Source of the DNA: DATKIY01 sp963726755
GTDB lineage: Bacteria; Actinomycetota; Actinomycetes; JAHEKZ01
Reading direction: 5' to 3'
NCBI GenBank assembly: GCA_963726755.1
Contig: CAVSDB010000001.1
Span: 248,001 to 312,000, forward strand
DNA: 64,000 nucleotides
In this document: piece by piece, positions 20,814 to 30,715 of the stretch
Numbering within the stretch: the stretch's first letter is position 1
How the letters are laid out: each line of letters starts with the position of its first letter
Made by a program: the position numbers and the translations under genes
The notes under the pieces: model-generated
Database searches by the model: none
Told to the model about the DNA's origin: nothing
The model's input: only the letters and a program-made list of their open reading frames with translations

Positions 20814-21663
20814 CTACGACGTCGATGGCGTCACGGTCAGGGCGCAGGTCGATCTTCCGCAGGGTGCCTGGTGGACAGTCACCGCCCACACCACTGCTGG
20901 CGATGTATCTACCTACCCGCAGTCGGGTGGCGGTGGCGGTGGCGGCGACGCCCCTGACCGGTTGCAGGGACTCAAGCTCAATCGCAACGGCGACCACCTG
21001 AGCATCAGTTGGGATCCTCCGGCCGATCCGACGAAGATTGACGTCATCCGCGGCTACGTGGGCTTCGGACGATGCTCGCTACACGGTGTGTCGAAGCGGA
21101 TCAAGGTCGACCAGTCCGCTGACTTCCCCGACCACATCACCGTGGCACTGCCGACCCGGGCGTCGTTGGTGCGATGCGCGAGCCAGCGTCGGTCTCATCA
21201 ACAAGGACGACGACGGGAATCAGATCGGCGGACGTTACCAGCCGTGCGCAAGGGGTCACCAGCGTTGTACGGCTCGAGTGTTCGGGGGATTGTTGGAGCT
21301 GGACCTCGCGCAGTCGAGGTCACCGGAGCTGTGAGTGCTCTCAACGCGAAGCGAGTCTGCGGAAACAGCACGTGCGCTGGTGAAACAGCCACGCTGGTGG
21401 TCGACTGGGGTCACTCGGTGCAGCGCTTTGACGTGACGTACACCAGCGCCGGTGCTTTCCACCTCCCGTTGGCGGTGGATCGCGGCACAGATCACTTGAG
21501 CCTGAAGGTGATCGGTCCACTCCGACTCGACAGTGGCCCCTTCCAGCGCATTCCAGTCGGAAGCAAGGGGGCGGAGGCGGCCAACACTGCCAGGCACTTG
21601 TTCGCGGGTGCTGAGGCGGACAATCACCTGATGGTGCTCGTGAGAGCATCGTCCGGTGCCTGA
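20812..21663 (+). pseudogene. C-terminal FN3-like region of the S8 protease, scrambled by frame changes
   Basis: Immediately after the stop at 20811-20813 the next frame continues the protein (YDVDGVTVRAQVDLPQGAWW, then a poly-Gly linker and LQGLKLNRNGDHLSISWDPP). Further sense then moves between frames: ARASVGLINKDDDGNQIGGR near 21170-21235, AQGVTSVVRLECSGDC near 21245-21290, and VTGAVSALNAKRVCGNSTC from about 21315 to the stop at 21663. At least four frame changes are needed, mostly by one surplus base. The content suggests two FN3-like domains with Cys pairs. The end overlaps the next gene's GTG start by 8 bases. Confidence 0.7.
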
Positions 21664-23035
21664 TCGCGTAAGCCCACTCGACGCTTCGTTCCTCTACCTC
21701 GAGGAGCCGGCTACACCTATGCACGTGGGTGGGCTCGCGGTGTTCGAAGTTCCGGAAGCCGGCTTCGACGCGCAACGCCTCATGGAGATCGTCGATCAGC
21801 GGTTGGGCATGGTGCCGCGTTATCGGCAGCGGATCCGCGAAGTGCCTGGGCACATCGCAGGTCCGGTCTGGACTGACGATGCCAACTTCGATCTGTCCTA
21901 TCACGTGCGACGTGCCGCGCTGCCGCGACCAGGGAGTGACGAGCAGTTGTACGAACTTGTCGCGCGCCTGCTGAGCCGACCGTTGGATCGCCATCGTCCG
22001 CTCTGGGAGATGTACCTCGTCGAAGGACTAGCCGGTGGTCGGTTCGCTGTCGTGACGAAGACCCATCAAGCGCTGGTCGACGGCATCAGTGCGATCGAGA
22101 TCGGCGAAGTGCTCTTCGACGACGCGCCAGAGGAACTGCTTCCCGACGACCAGACCTGGCAGCCAGCTCGTGAACCGTCCACGGTGACTTTGGTGTCCGA
22201 TGCCGTCGTCGAACTTGTCCATCGGCCGACCATGCTGCTCGATGCAGCGCGTCACGGCGTCGGCGATGTCGGCCGCACGGCACAACGACTCAGCAGGGCA
22301 GCAGCGGGAGCACTGCGCGTCGCACGATCTGTTGCTCGCACGGCGCCAAGCTCGCCTCTGAATGTCGAGATCAGTGGTGCGCGACGGTTCGCCGCGACGT
22401 CAGAAGACCTCGAAACGTTCAAGCAGATCCGCAAGGTGCATGGCGGTGATGTCAACGACGTCGTCCTAGCTGTCATCACGGGTGCACTTCGCACGTGGCT
22501 GCAGTCCCGAGGCGAACCGGTGACCAGCCGGAGCACCGTTCGTGCACTGGTACCGGTGAGCGTCACCAACCCAGATGGGAGTCAGCACGTTACGTCCTTT
22601 GTGCTGGACCTACCGACAGGTGAGGGTTCACCGGCGGTGCGGTTGCATCAGGTTGCTTACGCGATGCGAGCAAATCTGGAAGACACCCACGCAGTCGGTG
22701 CCGAACGGCTGGTTGGGTTGGCGGGATTCGCACCTCCCACGCTGCATGCGCTCGGCGCACGAGTCGCGTCCGGTCTGTCACGTCGAGTCTTCAACCTGAT
22801 GGTTACCAATGTCCCGGGCCCGCAGCAACCGCGTTATCTCGCCGGTGCTCGGCTGCTGCAGGCCTACCCGGTCTCACCACTCACCAAAGGACAGGCACTC
22901 AGCATCGGAGTCACGTCCTATGACGGCACGGTGTACTTCGGGCTCTACGGCGATCGGGACGCAATGTCAGACCTTGAGGTGCTCACCCAGTGCCTCAATG
23001 ATTCACTCGACGAACTTGTGGAGTCGACGGTCTAG
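21656..23035 (+). CDS. Wax ester synthase/diacylglycerol acyltransferase-like protein, HQxxxDG variant
   Basis: A 459-residue protein of the WS/DGAT family: start PLDASFLYLEEPATPMHVGG, central VPRYRQRIREVPG, and C-terminal NLMVTNVPGPQQPRYLAGA, all family signatures. The catalytic HHxxxDG motif reads His137-Gln138-Ala-Leu-Val-Asp142-Gly143: the second His, the usual general base, is Gln. Normal members esterify acyl-CoA to diacylglycerol or fatty alcohol for storage lipid. With Gln at this site, acyltransfer is questionable, although similar KTHQALVDG variants may represent an actinobacterial subgroup. The start overlaps the broken protease tail; the Nudix gene converges with a 4-base overlap. 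Confidence 0.85.
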   Translation: MPDRVSPLDASFLYLEEPATPMHVGGLAVFEVPEAGFDAQRLMEIVDQRLGMVPRYRQRIREVPGHIAGPVWTDDANFDLSYHVRRAALPRPGSDEQLYELVARLLSRPLDRHRPLWEMYLVEGLAGGRFAVVTKTHQALVDGISAIEIGEVLFDDAPEELLPDDQTWQPAREPSTVTLVSDAVVELVHRPTMLLDAARHGVGDVGRTAQRLSRAAAGALRVARSVARTAPSSPLNVEISGARRFAATSEDLETFKQIRKVHGGDVNDVVLAVITGALRTWLQSRGEPVTSRSTVRALVPVSVTNPDGSQHVTSFVLDLPTGEGSPAVRLHQVAYAMRANLEDTHAVGAERLVGLAGFAPPTLHALGARVASGLSRRVFNLMVTNVPGPQQPRYLAGARLLQAYPVSPLTKGQALSIGVTSYDGTVYFGLYGDRDAMSDLEVLTQCLNDSLDELVESTV

Positions 23036-23511
23036 TTAGGCAGATATCCCAGGTCGAGGGCCAGCGGTGGCGGACCCGATGTGCCGAGCCGGTCCAGCAA
23101 CTCAGCTAACGTCGGTGGCCACATTCGCTCAGTGGTAGCCGCGAGTTCGGGCTCAGTCCACCATCGCCATTCCAGGATCTCATCGACCGCGTGGGAGTTG
23201 CGTAGGTCTCCGGCTGGCGGACGCTCCGGTCCATACGCCAAGAAGACGTGCTCGTGTTGCCGCGTGGGCTCACCGAGTCGGGTGAAGTCGTGCTCCCAGC
23301 GCCAAAGGAGCGGCCCCGGCGTCAGATCAGTCCACCCCGTTTCCTCGATAAGTTCGCGTTGAGCCGCTGATCGGGGGGTCTCGCCAGGTTCCAGACCCCC
23401 TCCGGGCATCGCCCAGTGCCGGCCGATTTCCGCGTCGTCGTACCGGAACAGGAAAGTGGATCCGCCGGGGGCAATGACCACGACGCGGGCGGCCAGCCGC
23501 TTCACCCTCAC
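23032..23511 (-). CDS. Nudix hydrolase
   Basis: A 159-residue minus-strand protein with an intact Nudix box, G-x5-E-x7-REx2EExGW, beginning GGGLEPGETPRSAAQRELIE and ending ETGW, at about residues 37-60. The preceding AARVVVIAPGGSTFLFRYDD is the usual first strand pair. It hydrolyses nucleoside diphosphate-linked compounds; substrate not determinable. It is divergent from the P5C dehydrogenase gene, 126 bases away. Confidence 0.9.
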   Translation of the reverse strand: MRVKRLAARVVVIAPGGSTFLFRYDDAEIGRHWAMPGGGLEPGETPRSAAQRELIEETGWTDLTPGPLLWRWEHDFTRLGEPTRQHEHVFLAYGPERPPAGDLRNSHAVDEILEWRWWTEPELAATTERMWPPTLAELLDRLGTSGPPPLALDLGYLPN

Positions 23512-23637
23512 GACGCCAGCGTGTCATGCGAGCGACCGATTCTGGGGTTCTTGAGAGATTGCTTTGTCCAGACCTCGTGAGGATCGCGCGGGCGTGGCAC
23601 GATGCGACTGTCGCAGTCGTACAGATGGAGGTCGTTC

Positions 23638-25266
23638 ATGGATGCCGTGACCCACGTCCCGAATCCGGTCAACGAACCCGTCCGGACGTACGCCCCTGGC
23701 AGTCCGGAGCGGGCGAGCATCGAGCAGACGTTGAAAGACTTGCAGGCGTCGCAACGAGATCTGCCGATGGTTATCGGGGGGCAGCATCGCGACGGTGGCG
23801 GAGAAGCCGTCGAGGTCAGGCAACCGCACCGCCATCGGCACGTTCTAGGCACTGCCCATTCGGCCACGACTCAAGATGCGGCTGACGCGGTAGCCGCCGC
23901 TAACGAAGCAGCGCCGATGTGGCGTGACATGTCGTTTGACGATCGCGCGGCGATTCTGCTCAAGGCCGCCGACCTGCTCGCTGGGCCATGGCGTGATCGG
24001 CTCAACGCGGCCACGATGCTGGGACAGTCGAAGACCGTTTACCAAGCGGAGATCGACGCCGCCTGCGAACTCATCGACTTCTGGCGCTTCAACGTGATGT
24101 ACGCGCGCAGAATTCTTGAGGAGCAACCCATCTCGTCCGCCGGAATCTGGAATCGACTTGACCACCGGCCCCTCGAAGGCTTCGTTTACGCCGTCACACC
24201 GTTCAACTTCACTGCGATCGCGGGAAATCTTCCGACGGCGCCCGCGCTCATGGGCAATGTCGTGGTGTGGAAGCCGGCGCACACGCAGCAATTCGCCGCG
24301 AGCTTGCTGATGGAACTGCTTGAGGAGGCTGGTCTACCGCCAGGGGTCATCAACATGGTCACCGGCGACGGCCGAGTGGTCAGTGACGTCACTCTCAACT
24401 CCCCGGATCTGGCGGGTATCCACTTCACCGGTTCAACGCCGGTCTTCCAGATGTTCTGGGAGCGGGTCGGCGCCAGCATCGCGCGCTATCGGTCCTATCC
24501 GCGCATCGTCGGGGAAACGGGGGGAAAGGATTTCGTTGTCGCGCATCCGTCAGCCGATGTCGATGTTCTTCGTACGGCCCTAATTCGAGGAGCCTTCGAG
24601 TACCAAGGGCAGAAGTGCTCTGCGGCGTCGCGTGCCTACGTCCCGCAGAGTCTTTGGCGAAAGTTGAAAGATGACCTTGTCTCCGAGATCGACGCGATCA
24701 CCATGGGAGACGTCAACGATCTGTCGAACTTCATGGGCGCTGTGATCGATGAAAAGTCGTTCGAGAAACTCGATGGTGTCCTGCAGATGGCAGCTTCTGA
24801 TTCCTCGATCGACGTGGTGGCCGGGGGGACTGCCGACGCGTCAGAGGGCTGGTTCGTGCGGCCCACTCTCATGGTCGGCAGCGATCCGACGCATGAGATC
24901 TTCCGGACTGAGTACTTCGGCCCGTTGCTTTCGGTGTTTGTCTATCCTGACAACGACTACGACCAGATGCTGGACCAGATGGAGGCGGTCAGTCCGTACG
25001 CCTTGACGGGCTCGGTACTAGCTCAAGACCGCGCCGCGATTGCGGCCACACAGCATCGGCTCCGTTTCGCTGCGGGCAACTTCTACATCAACGACAAGCC
25101 GACGGGTGCGGTCGTCGGACAGCAGCCCTTCGGCGGTGGCAGGGCTAGCGGAACCAATGACAAGGCCGGCAGTCCTCTGAACCTCGTCCGTTGGGTCAGT
25201 CCCAGGGCCATCAAGGAGACGCTCGTCCCGCCGACGGACTACCGTTACCCACACCTTGATCAGTAG
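23638..25266 (+). CDS. pruA: L-glutamate gamma-semialdehyde (P5C) dehydrogenase
   Basis: A 542-residue aldehyde dehydrogenase from ATG 23638. The actinobacterial PruA beginning NPVNEPVRTYAPGSPERA and the sequences FVYAVTPFNFTAIAGNLPTA and VVWKPAHTQQFAASLLMELL (NAD site), IVGETGGKDFVVAHPSADVD (Glu) and FEYQGQKCSAASRAYVP (nucleophile Cys) are all present, so it looks catalytically complete. It oxidises P5C/glutamate semialdehyde to glutamate, the second step of proline degradation. A cupin gene and an NAD-glutamate dehydrogenase follow, forming a route from proline to 2-oxoglutarate. No prodh gene is in the window. Confidence 0.93.
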   Translation: MDAVTHVPNPVNEPVRTYAPGSPERASIEQTLKDLQASQRDLPMVIGGQHRDGGGEAVEVRQPHRHRHVLGTAHSATTQDAADAVAAANEAAPMWRDMSFDDRAAILLKAADLLAGPWRDRLNAATMLGQSKTVYQAEIDAACELIDFWRFNVMYARRILEEQPISSAGIWNRLDHRPLEGFVYAVTPFNFTAIAGNLPTAPALMGNVVVWKPAHTQQFAASLLMELLEEAGLPPGVINMVTGDGRVVSDVTLNSPDLAGIHFTGSTPVFQMFWERVGASIARYRSYPRIVGETGGKDFVVAHPSADVDVLRTALIRGAFEYQGQKCSAASRAYVPQSLWRKLKDDLVSEIDAITMGDVNDLSNFMGAVIDEKSFEKLDGVLQMAASDSSIDVVAGGTADASEGWFVRPTLMVGSDPTHEIFRTEYFGPLLSVFVYPDNDYDQMLDQMEAVSPYALTGSVLAQDRAAIAATQHRLRFAAGNFYINDKPTGAVVGQQPFGGGRASGTNDKAGSPLNLVRWVSPRAIKETLVPPTDYRYPHLDQ

Positions 25267-25285
25267 GAAAGGTCCGGAGGAAGTT

Positions 25286-25657
25286 GTGTCGCTGGACCCG
25301 GTGGAAACCAACCCCGAGTACTACAAAGTCGTTTTCGAAAATGAGCGCGTGCGGGTCCTGGAGTACACCGACACTCCAGGCGATCAGACAACGCCGCACG
25401 AGCACCCAGACAGCGTGATGTATTGCCTCAGCAGCTTTCGAAGGCGGTTGTACGGAACAGACGGGGAAACGCGCGAAGTGGAGATCGCCGAGGGAACGGC
25501 AGGCTGGTTGCCTGCCCAACAGCATGCTGGGCACAACATCGGTGACACCGATACGCACGTCATTTTTGTAGAACTGAAGGGACCTACCGCCGTTGGCGCG
25601 GGTCCCACGCACCCGATCGGTCCCACCACTGACCGCGAGGGCCGCCCCGACCGGTAG
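25286..25657 (+). CDS. Small cupin-domain protein
   Basis: A 123-residue single-domain cupin from GTG 25286, with CCGGAGGAAG just upstream. Metal-binding motif 1 reads TPHEHPDSVMYCLSS (His, His) and motif 2 GWLPAQQHAGHNIGD (His). It lies between pruA (19 bases upstream) and the large gdh (45 bases downstream), so it is probably part of the same amino-acid catabolic unit. Its reaction is unknown; proteins of this type include dioxygenases, isomerases and non-enzymatic metal cupins. Confidence 0.8.
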   Translation: MSLDPVETNPEYYKVVFENERVRVLEYTDTPGDQTTPHEHPDSVMYCLSSFRRRLYGTDGETREVEIAEGTAGWLPAQQHAGHNIGDTDTHVIFVELKGPTAVGAGPTHPIGPTTDREGRPDR

Positions 25658-25702
25658 CCTGGGCGGCGAGCCGGGACGGGCGCGAAACGGGAGCGACAGC
25701 GC

Positions 25703-28700
25703 ATGCTGAGCAACTTGGACGTGGCGAAAGCCGACCTCATCGCACGCGCGATCAATGAGGCGGAACGGACCCTTCCAGACCCCACGGGGGTCGGTGGTTA
25801 CCTCGAGCACTTCTATCGCCACGTGTTGGCCGATGCCTTGATCGGCCGCGACCCCACCGACCTGCTCGGGGCAGCGCTTTCGCAAAAGCAGTTGGCCGTG
25901 GTACGCCCCCCTGGCACTAGTCGGGTGCGGGTTTTCGATCCCAGCGTCGAGAACAATGGTTGGGCTTCTCCCCACACCATCATCGAAGTCGTCACCGACG
26001 ACATGCCCTTCTTGGTCGACTCGGTCACTTCGATGCTCAATCGCACTGGCGTAGCTATCCACCTGGTGATCCACCCGCAGGTGCAAGTGATCAGGGCGCT
26101 GTCGGGGCAACTGGAACGCGTGTGTCTGACCGAGGAGGAGTGCCAAAGCCCCGGTGTCATCGCTGAGTCGTGGATGCAACTTGAGGTCGATCGCATCAGC
26201 GACACCACGTTCATGCGCCAGCTGGAGACTGACCTCGGAAACGTACTGCGTGACGTCCGGGACGCCGTCGAAGACTGGGCGAAGATGCGTGAAGCAGCCC
26301 AGCGCATCGCCGACGAGTTGCAGGAGTCACCGCCAGATCTGCCACGCCCTGAGATTGACGACGCGTGGGAGTTGCTTCGTTGGCTCATTGACCAGCGCTT
26401 CACCTTCCTTGGCTACCGCGAGTACACACTCGAAACCAGGGAGGGCGAGGACGTTCTCGCAACGATTCCAGGTACCGGACTCGGGTTGCTCAGGGGAGAC
26501 CGAACCGAGTCTGGGGCTTTCAGCAAACTGCCTTCAGAGGTTCGCGCCAAAGCTCGCGAACAGCAGTTGTTGGTGCTAACCAAGGCGAACAGTCGGTCTA
26601 CGGTTCACCGACCCGCGTACCTCGACTACATCGGAATCAAGACTTTCGGACCTGACGGTCATGTCAACGGTGAGCGTCGTTTCCTCGGACTGTTCACGAC
26701 TTCGGCCTACAGCGAGAGCGTCCAGCGGATTCCAGTGTTGCGGCGCAAGGTCAAGGACGTCTTGGAGGCCAGCGGTTTCGCCGCGATGAGTCACAGCGGC
26801 AAGGACTTGATGCAGATCCTCGAGACCTATCCGCGTGACGAACTGTTCCAGATGACCGTCGACGAACTGTTGCCGATCGTGTTGGCCGTGATGCACCTCC
26901 AGGAGCGTCGACAAGTTCGGCTGTTCTTGCGTTATGACGTCTACGGCCGGTTTGCGTCGGCGATGGTGTACCTGCCGCGAGATCGCTACACGACCAAGGT
27001 CCGGCTGGCGATGGAGTCGATTCTGCTCGAGGCGTTCTCGGCGCAGACGGCCGACTACCGCGCCACGGTGTCTGAATCGGTTCTCGCGCGCTTGCACTAC
27101 GTCGTCCGGGGCAGGCCGGGCGAAGTGTTGCGTCAGGTCGACACCGCTGCGCTCGAAGGACGACTGACTGCGGCTACCCGAACCTGGGACGATGACCTGG
27201 CTGACGCGCTACTTGAGCAAGTCGGCGAGGAACGGTCGGTTGAACTCGTGCGCAGCTTCGGTGGAGCGTTCCCCGAGGCGTACAAAGAAGACTTCAACGC
27301 CCGAACTGGTGTCGCGGACATTTTGCGGATCCTCGAACTGGATCCGCACGGCGGCGTCGGGATGAATCTGTACGAGCCACCTGGTTCCGTCCCAGGGGAG
27401 CGACGCTTCAAGATCTATAGGTCTGGGCCCGAGGTCTCGCTGTCCGAGGTGCTTCCGCTCTTGCAGCGAATGGGCGTTGAGGTACTCGATGAGCGTCCGT
27501 ACGAGATCGAGCCTCAAGGTGGGGAGCGCATCTGGCTCTATGACTTCGGCTTGATGCATCGCGGAGTCGCCAGCGGTCAACTGGCCCCAGCGCCGGACAA
27601 CTTGAAGATGCTTTTCCAAGAGGCGTTCGCGGCGGCGTGGGCTGGCCAGATCGAGTCGGACGGTCTGAACGCACTGGTGATGTCCGCCGGATTGAGTTGG
27701 CGACAGGCGATGGTGCTGCGCGCCTACGTGAAGTACCTGCGGCAAGCCGGATCGATGTTCAGCCAGGACTACATCGAGAAGTCGCTTGAGGCGAACATTG
27801 CGCTCGCGCAACTGCTCGTGCACCTCTTCGAAGTGCGCTTCGACCCCGCGATCACTCTCGACCGTGATACCGAGTCTGAGCGCCTCAATGCCGCGATCCA
27901 GGAACGGCTCGAAGCGGTCTCGAGCCTGGACCAGGACCGCATCATTCGCTCGTTGCTCGCTCTGATCAACGCAACGCTCCGCACGAACTTCTACCAACGA
28001 GCGGTTGACGGATCGATCAAGCCTTACGTGTCGTTCAAGTTGGAACCGTCGGCCATCCCGGACCTGCCGTTGCCACGACCCCGCTACGAGATCTGGGTCT
28101 ACTCGCCAAAGGTCGAGGGAGTGCATCTTCGCTTCGGCTCGGTCGCCCGCGGTGGGCTGCGTTGGTCAGATCGTCGTGAAGACTTCCGCACCGAGATCTT
28201 GGGATTGGTCAAAGCGCAGGCCGTCAAGAACGCGGTAATCGTTCCGGTCGGCGCGAAGGGCGGGTTCGTTCCCAAACAGCTCCCCGACATCGCGACAGCT
28301 GGCCGCGAAAGTTGGATGGCCGAGGGGGTGTGGTGCTATCGAACGTTCATCAGTGCGCTGCTGGACATCACGGACAACCTGGTAGACGGTCAGATTGTCC
28401 CGCCGATCGACGTCGTCCGGCACGACGGTGACGACCCGTATCTCGTCGTTGCCGCCGACAAAGGCACGGCCACTTTCTCTGACATAGCGAACGGTATTTC
28501 GCAGGACTACGGATTCTGGCTTGGCGACGCGTTCGCGTCGGGTGGTTCAGTAGGCTACGACCACAAGGCCATGGGCATCACCGCACGAGGCGCCTGGGAA
28601 TCGGTCAAACGTCACTTCCGTGAACTTGATCTCGACACGCAAAGCGAAAACTTCTCGGTTGTCGGCGTCGGCGACATGTCCGGTGACGTCTTCGGCAACG

Positions 28701-30571
28701 GCATGCTGCTTTCAGAGCACATCCAGCTCGTGGCCGCCTTCGATCACCGACACATCTTCCTTGATCCGTCGCCTGATGCTGCCGTTTCCTTCTCTGAGCG
28801 AAAGCGGTTGTTCGAGTTACCTCGGTCGAGTTGGGACGACTACGAAAAGGGTCTGATCAGCGAGGGCGGCGGTGTGTACGCACGCTCACTCAAGTCAATC
28901 CCAGTAAGCGCGCAAGTTCGAGAACGACTGGGTCTCGAAGAAGGTGTCACCAAACTCACTCCGCAGGACTTGATGCGGGCGATACTTCGCGCACCGGTTG
29001 ATCTGTTCTGGAACGGCGGCATCGGTACGTACGTCAAGGCATCGATCGAGACGCAGGCCGATGTGGGTGACAAGGCGAACGACGCGATCCGGATCAACGG
29101 CGCAGAACTGCGCGCGCGCGTCGTGGGTGAGGGCGGCAACCTCGGGTTCACCCAACTCGGACGCGTTGAAGGCGCAATGCAGGGTGTACGTATCAACACT
29201 GACGCCATCGACAACTCGGCTGGCGTCGACACGTCCGACCACGAGGTCAACATCAAGATCATGCTGGACGCGATCGTCCGTTCCGGAGACCTCACGGGAA
29301 AGCAGCGCAACGAATTGCTCGCGAGCATGACCGATGACGTCGCGCGGCATGTGCTGAAGGACAACTACGACCAGAACGTGCTGCTCGGTAACGCGCGCAT
29401 CCAGGCCCACTCAATGCTGCCCGTACACAAGCGGTTCATTCGTGCGCTCGAAGAGTCAGGGGAGCTCGATCGAAACCTGGAGTTCCTGCCGTCCGACGCA
29501 GAAATCGATCGGCGTGACGCGGTAGGCGGCGGATTGACGTCACCGGAATTCGCGGTGCTCGTTGCGTACGCCAAGATGAGCTTGTCCGACCAACTACTCG
29601 ATAGCAGTTTGCCTGACGAGCCCTACTTCCAACGCGTGCTGCAGACGTACTTCCCGCCTGCGCTCGTCGAGCGCTACCGCGACCGTCTCGAAACTCACCC
29701 GCTGCGTCGCGAGCTCATCACCACGGTCGTCGTCAACGAGATCATCAACCGCGGTGGCACGACGTTCGTCTTCCGAGCTGTCGAAGAGACTGGCGCAAGT
29801 CCGGTCGAGATTGCTCGTGGCCACTCGGTGATGCGCACCGTCTACGGTCTTGACGCAGTGTGGGAGTCGGTCGCGCAACTCGACAACCGAGTACCGACCA
29901 CGGCTCAGTCTTGGCTTTACCTCGAAAGCCGACGCCTGCTCGACCGTGCCACCAGATGGTTGATGCAGAACCGTCAGTCTGCGATCGACGTAGAAGCTGA
30001 GATCACTCACTTCGGCGAGGTTGCACGCCTGACGAAGATGATTCCTGAGATGTTGCGCGGCACTGAGAAGGAACGGTTGCAGCGGCGCGCAGGGGAGTAC
30101 GTCTCACAGGGTGTGCCAGAAGACTTGGCGGCGGCGACGGCCGCACACCTCGATGCGTTCTCCTTGCTTGATGTCGTCGAACTCGCGAACATCACCGGAC
30201 AACCAGCCGAAGAGGTTGGCTTCGTCTACTTCGCACTGTCGGACCGCTTCGAGGTCGACCGGATGCTGAGCCGAATCACCCAACTGCCGCGTGACGAGCG
30301 TTGGCACGCGCTGGCGAGGATGGCGTTGCGCTACGACCTCTACGGTGCGCTCGCCGGGTTGACGAGCAACGTGCTGATGGTGACACCGCAGGGGGGTTCT
30401 CCGGAGGAACGCATCACCGACTGGGAGAACGCCAACGCGGAAGGCCTGGCGCGAGCCCGTAAGACGCTTCATGAGATCGCATCGGGTGACGCGTTCGACC
30501 TTGCGACCCTGTCTGTGGCGCTTCGAGTAATCCGTACATTGGTCGCCTCTGGCGCGGGGCCAGCCCGCTGA
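25703..30571 (+). CDS. gdh: NAD-specific glutamate dehydrogenase, large (180 kDa) class
   Basis: A 1,622-residue intact protein of the L-GDH180 type. The N-terminal regulatory region contains ACT-like repeats (WASPHTIIEVVTDDMPFLVD near 90-110) and the catalytic part shows FGSVARGGLRWSDRREDFRT and KNAVIVPVGAKGGFVPKQLP, then a Rossmann region with VVGVGDMSGDVFGNGM. It converts glutamate to 2-oxoglutarate and ammonia with NAD, and in mycobacteria and streptomycetes the class is used catabolically (family knowledge). The 4.9-kb gene has no frame lesion, a useful benchmark for sequence quality in this part of the window. Start ATG 25703 follows a GGGAGCGACAGCGC leader. Confidence 0.95.
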   Translation: MLSNLDVAKADLIARAINEAERTLPDPTGVGGYLEHFYRHVLADALIGRDPTDLLGAALSQKQLAVVRPPGTSRVRVFDPSVENNGWASPHTIIEVVTDDMPFLVDSVTSMLNRTGVAIHLVIHPQVQVIRALSGQLERVCLTEEECQSPGVIAESWMQLEVDRISDTTFMRQLETDLGNVLRDVRDAVEDWAKMREAAQRIADELQESPPDLPRPEIDDAWELLRWLIDQRFTFLGYREYTLETREGEDVLATIPGTGLGLLRGDRTESGAFSKLPSEVRAKAREQQLLVLTKANSRSTVHRPAYLDYIGIKTFGPDGHVNGERRFLGLFTTSAYSESVQRIPVLRRKVKDVLEASGFAAMSHSGKDLMQILETYPRDELFQMTVDELLPIVLAVMHLQERRQVRLFLRYDVYGRFASAMVYLPRDRYTTKVRLAMESILLEAFSAQTADYRATVSESVLARLHYVVRGRPGEVLRQVDTAALEGRLTAATRTWDDDLADALLEQVGEERSVELVRSFGGAFPEAYKEDFNARTGVADILRILELDPHGGVGMNLYEPPGSVPGERRFKIYRSGPEVSLSEVLPLLQRMGVEVLDERPYEIEPQGGERIWLYDFGLMHRGVASGQLAPAPDNLKMLFQEAFAAAWAGQIESDGLNALVMSAGLSWRQAMVLRAYVKYLRQAGSMFSQDYIEKSLEANIALAQLLVHLFEVRFDPAITLDRDTESERLNAAIQERLEAVSSLDQDRIIRSLLALINATLRTNFYQRAVDGSIKPYVSFKLEPSAIPDLPLPRPRYEIWVYSPKVEGVHLRFGSVARGGLRWSDRREDFRTEILGLVKAQAVKNAVIVPVGAKGGFVPKQLPDIATAGRESWMAEGVWCYRTFISALLDITDNLVDGQIVPPIDVVRHDGDDPYLVVAADKGTATFSDIANGISQDYGFWLGDAFASGGSVGYDHKAMGITARGAWESVKRHFRELDLDTQSENFSVVGVGDMSGDVFGNGMLLSEHIQLVAAFDHRHIFLDPSPDAAVSFSERKRLFELPRSSWDDYEKGLISEGGGVYARSLKSIPVSAQVRERLGLEEGVTKLTPQDLMRAILRAPVDLFWNGGIGTYVKASIETQADVGDKANDAIRINGAELRARVVGEGGNLGFTQLGRVEGAMQGVRINTDAIDNSAGVDTSDHEVNIKIMLDAIVRSGDLTGKQRNELLASMTDDVARHVLKDNYDQNVLLGNARIQAHSMLPVHKRFIRALEESGELDRNLEFLPSDAEIDRRDAVGGGLTSPEFAVLVAYAKMSLSDQLLDSSLPDEPYFQRVLQTYFPPALVERYRDRLETHPLRRELITTVVVNEIINRGGTTFVFRAVEETGASPVEIARGHSVMRTVYGLDAVWESVAQLDNRVPTTAQSWLYLESRRLLDRATRWLMQNRQSAIDVEAEITHFGEVARLTKMIPEMLRGTEKERLQRRAGEYVSQGVPEDLAAATAAHLDAFSLLDVVELANITGQPAEEVGFVYFALSDRFEVDRMLSRITQLPRDERWHALARMALRYDLYGALAGLTSNVLMVTPQGGSPEERITDWENANAEGLARARKTLHEIASGDAFDLATLSVALRVIRTLVASGAGPAR

Positions 30572-30715
30572 CAGCTCCAAGCATTGCCGTTTGTACCCCG
30601 ATCGCACCTAGGTTGCGGCAGATCGAGTCCGGTAGCGTGACGAATATGAATCCACCTCAGTGGGGATGCGCGGTAGTCGCATGATGCTGGCGAATGCCAA
30701 GGGAGTGGATGACTG

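Noticed and set aside
25703..30571. Long antisense open frames opposite gdh, secA and other GC-rich genes
   Set aside because: They mirror the codon structure of intact sense genes, have no RBS and encode no recognisable domains.
30572..30715. Riboswitch in the leader of the PLP enzyme gene
   Set aside because: Only one short stem (CCAC/GTGG) is visible and no conserved motif of a known class; insufficient to report.
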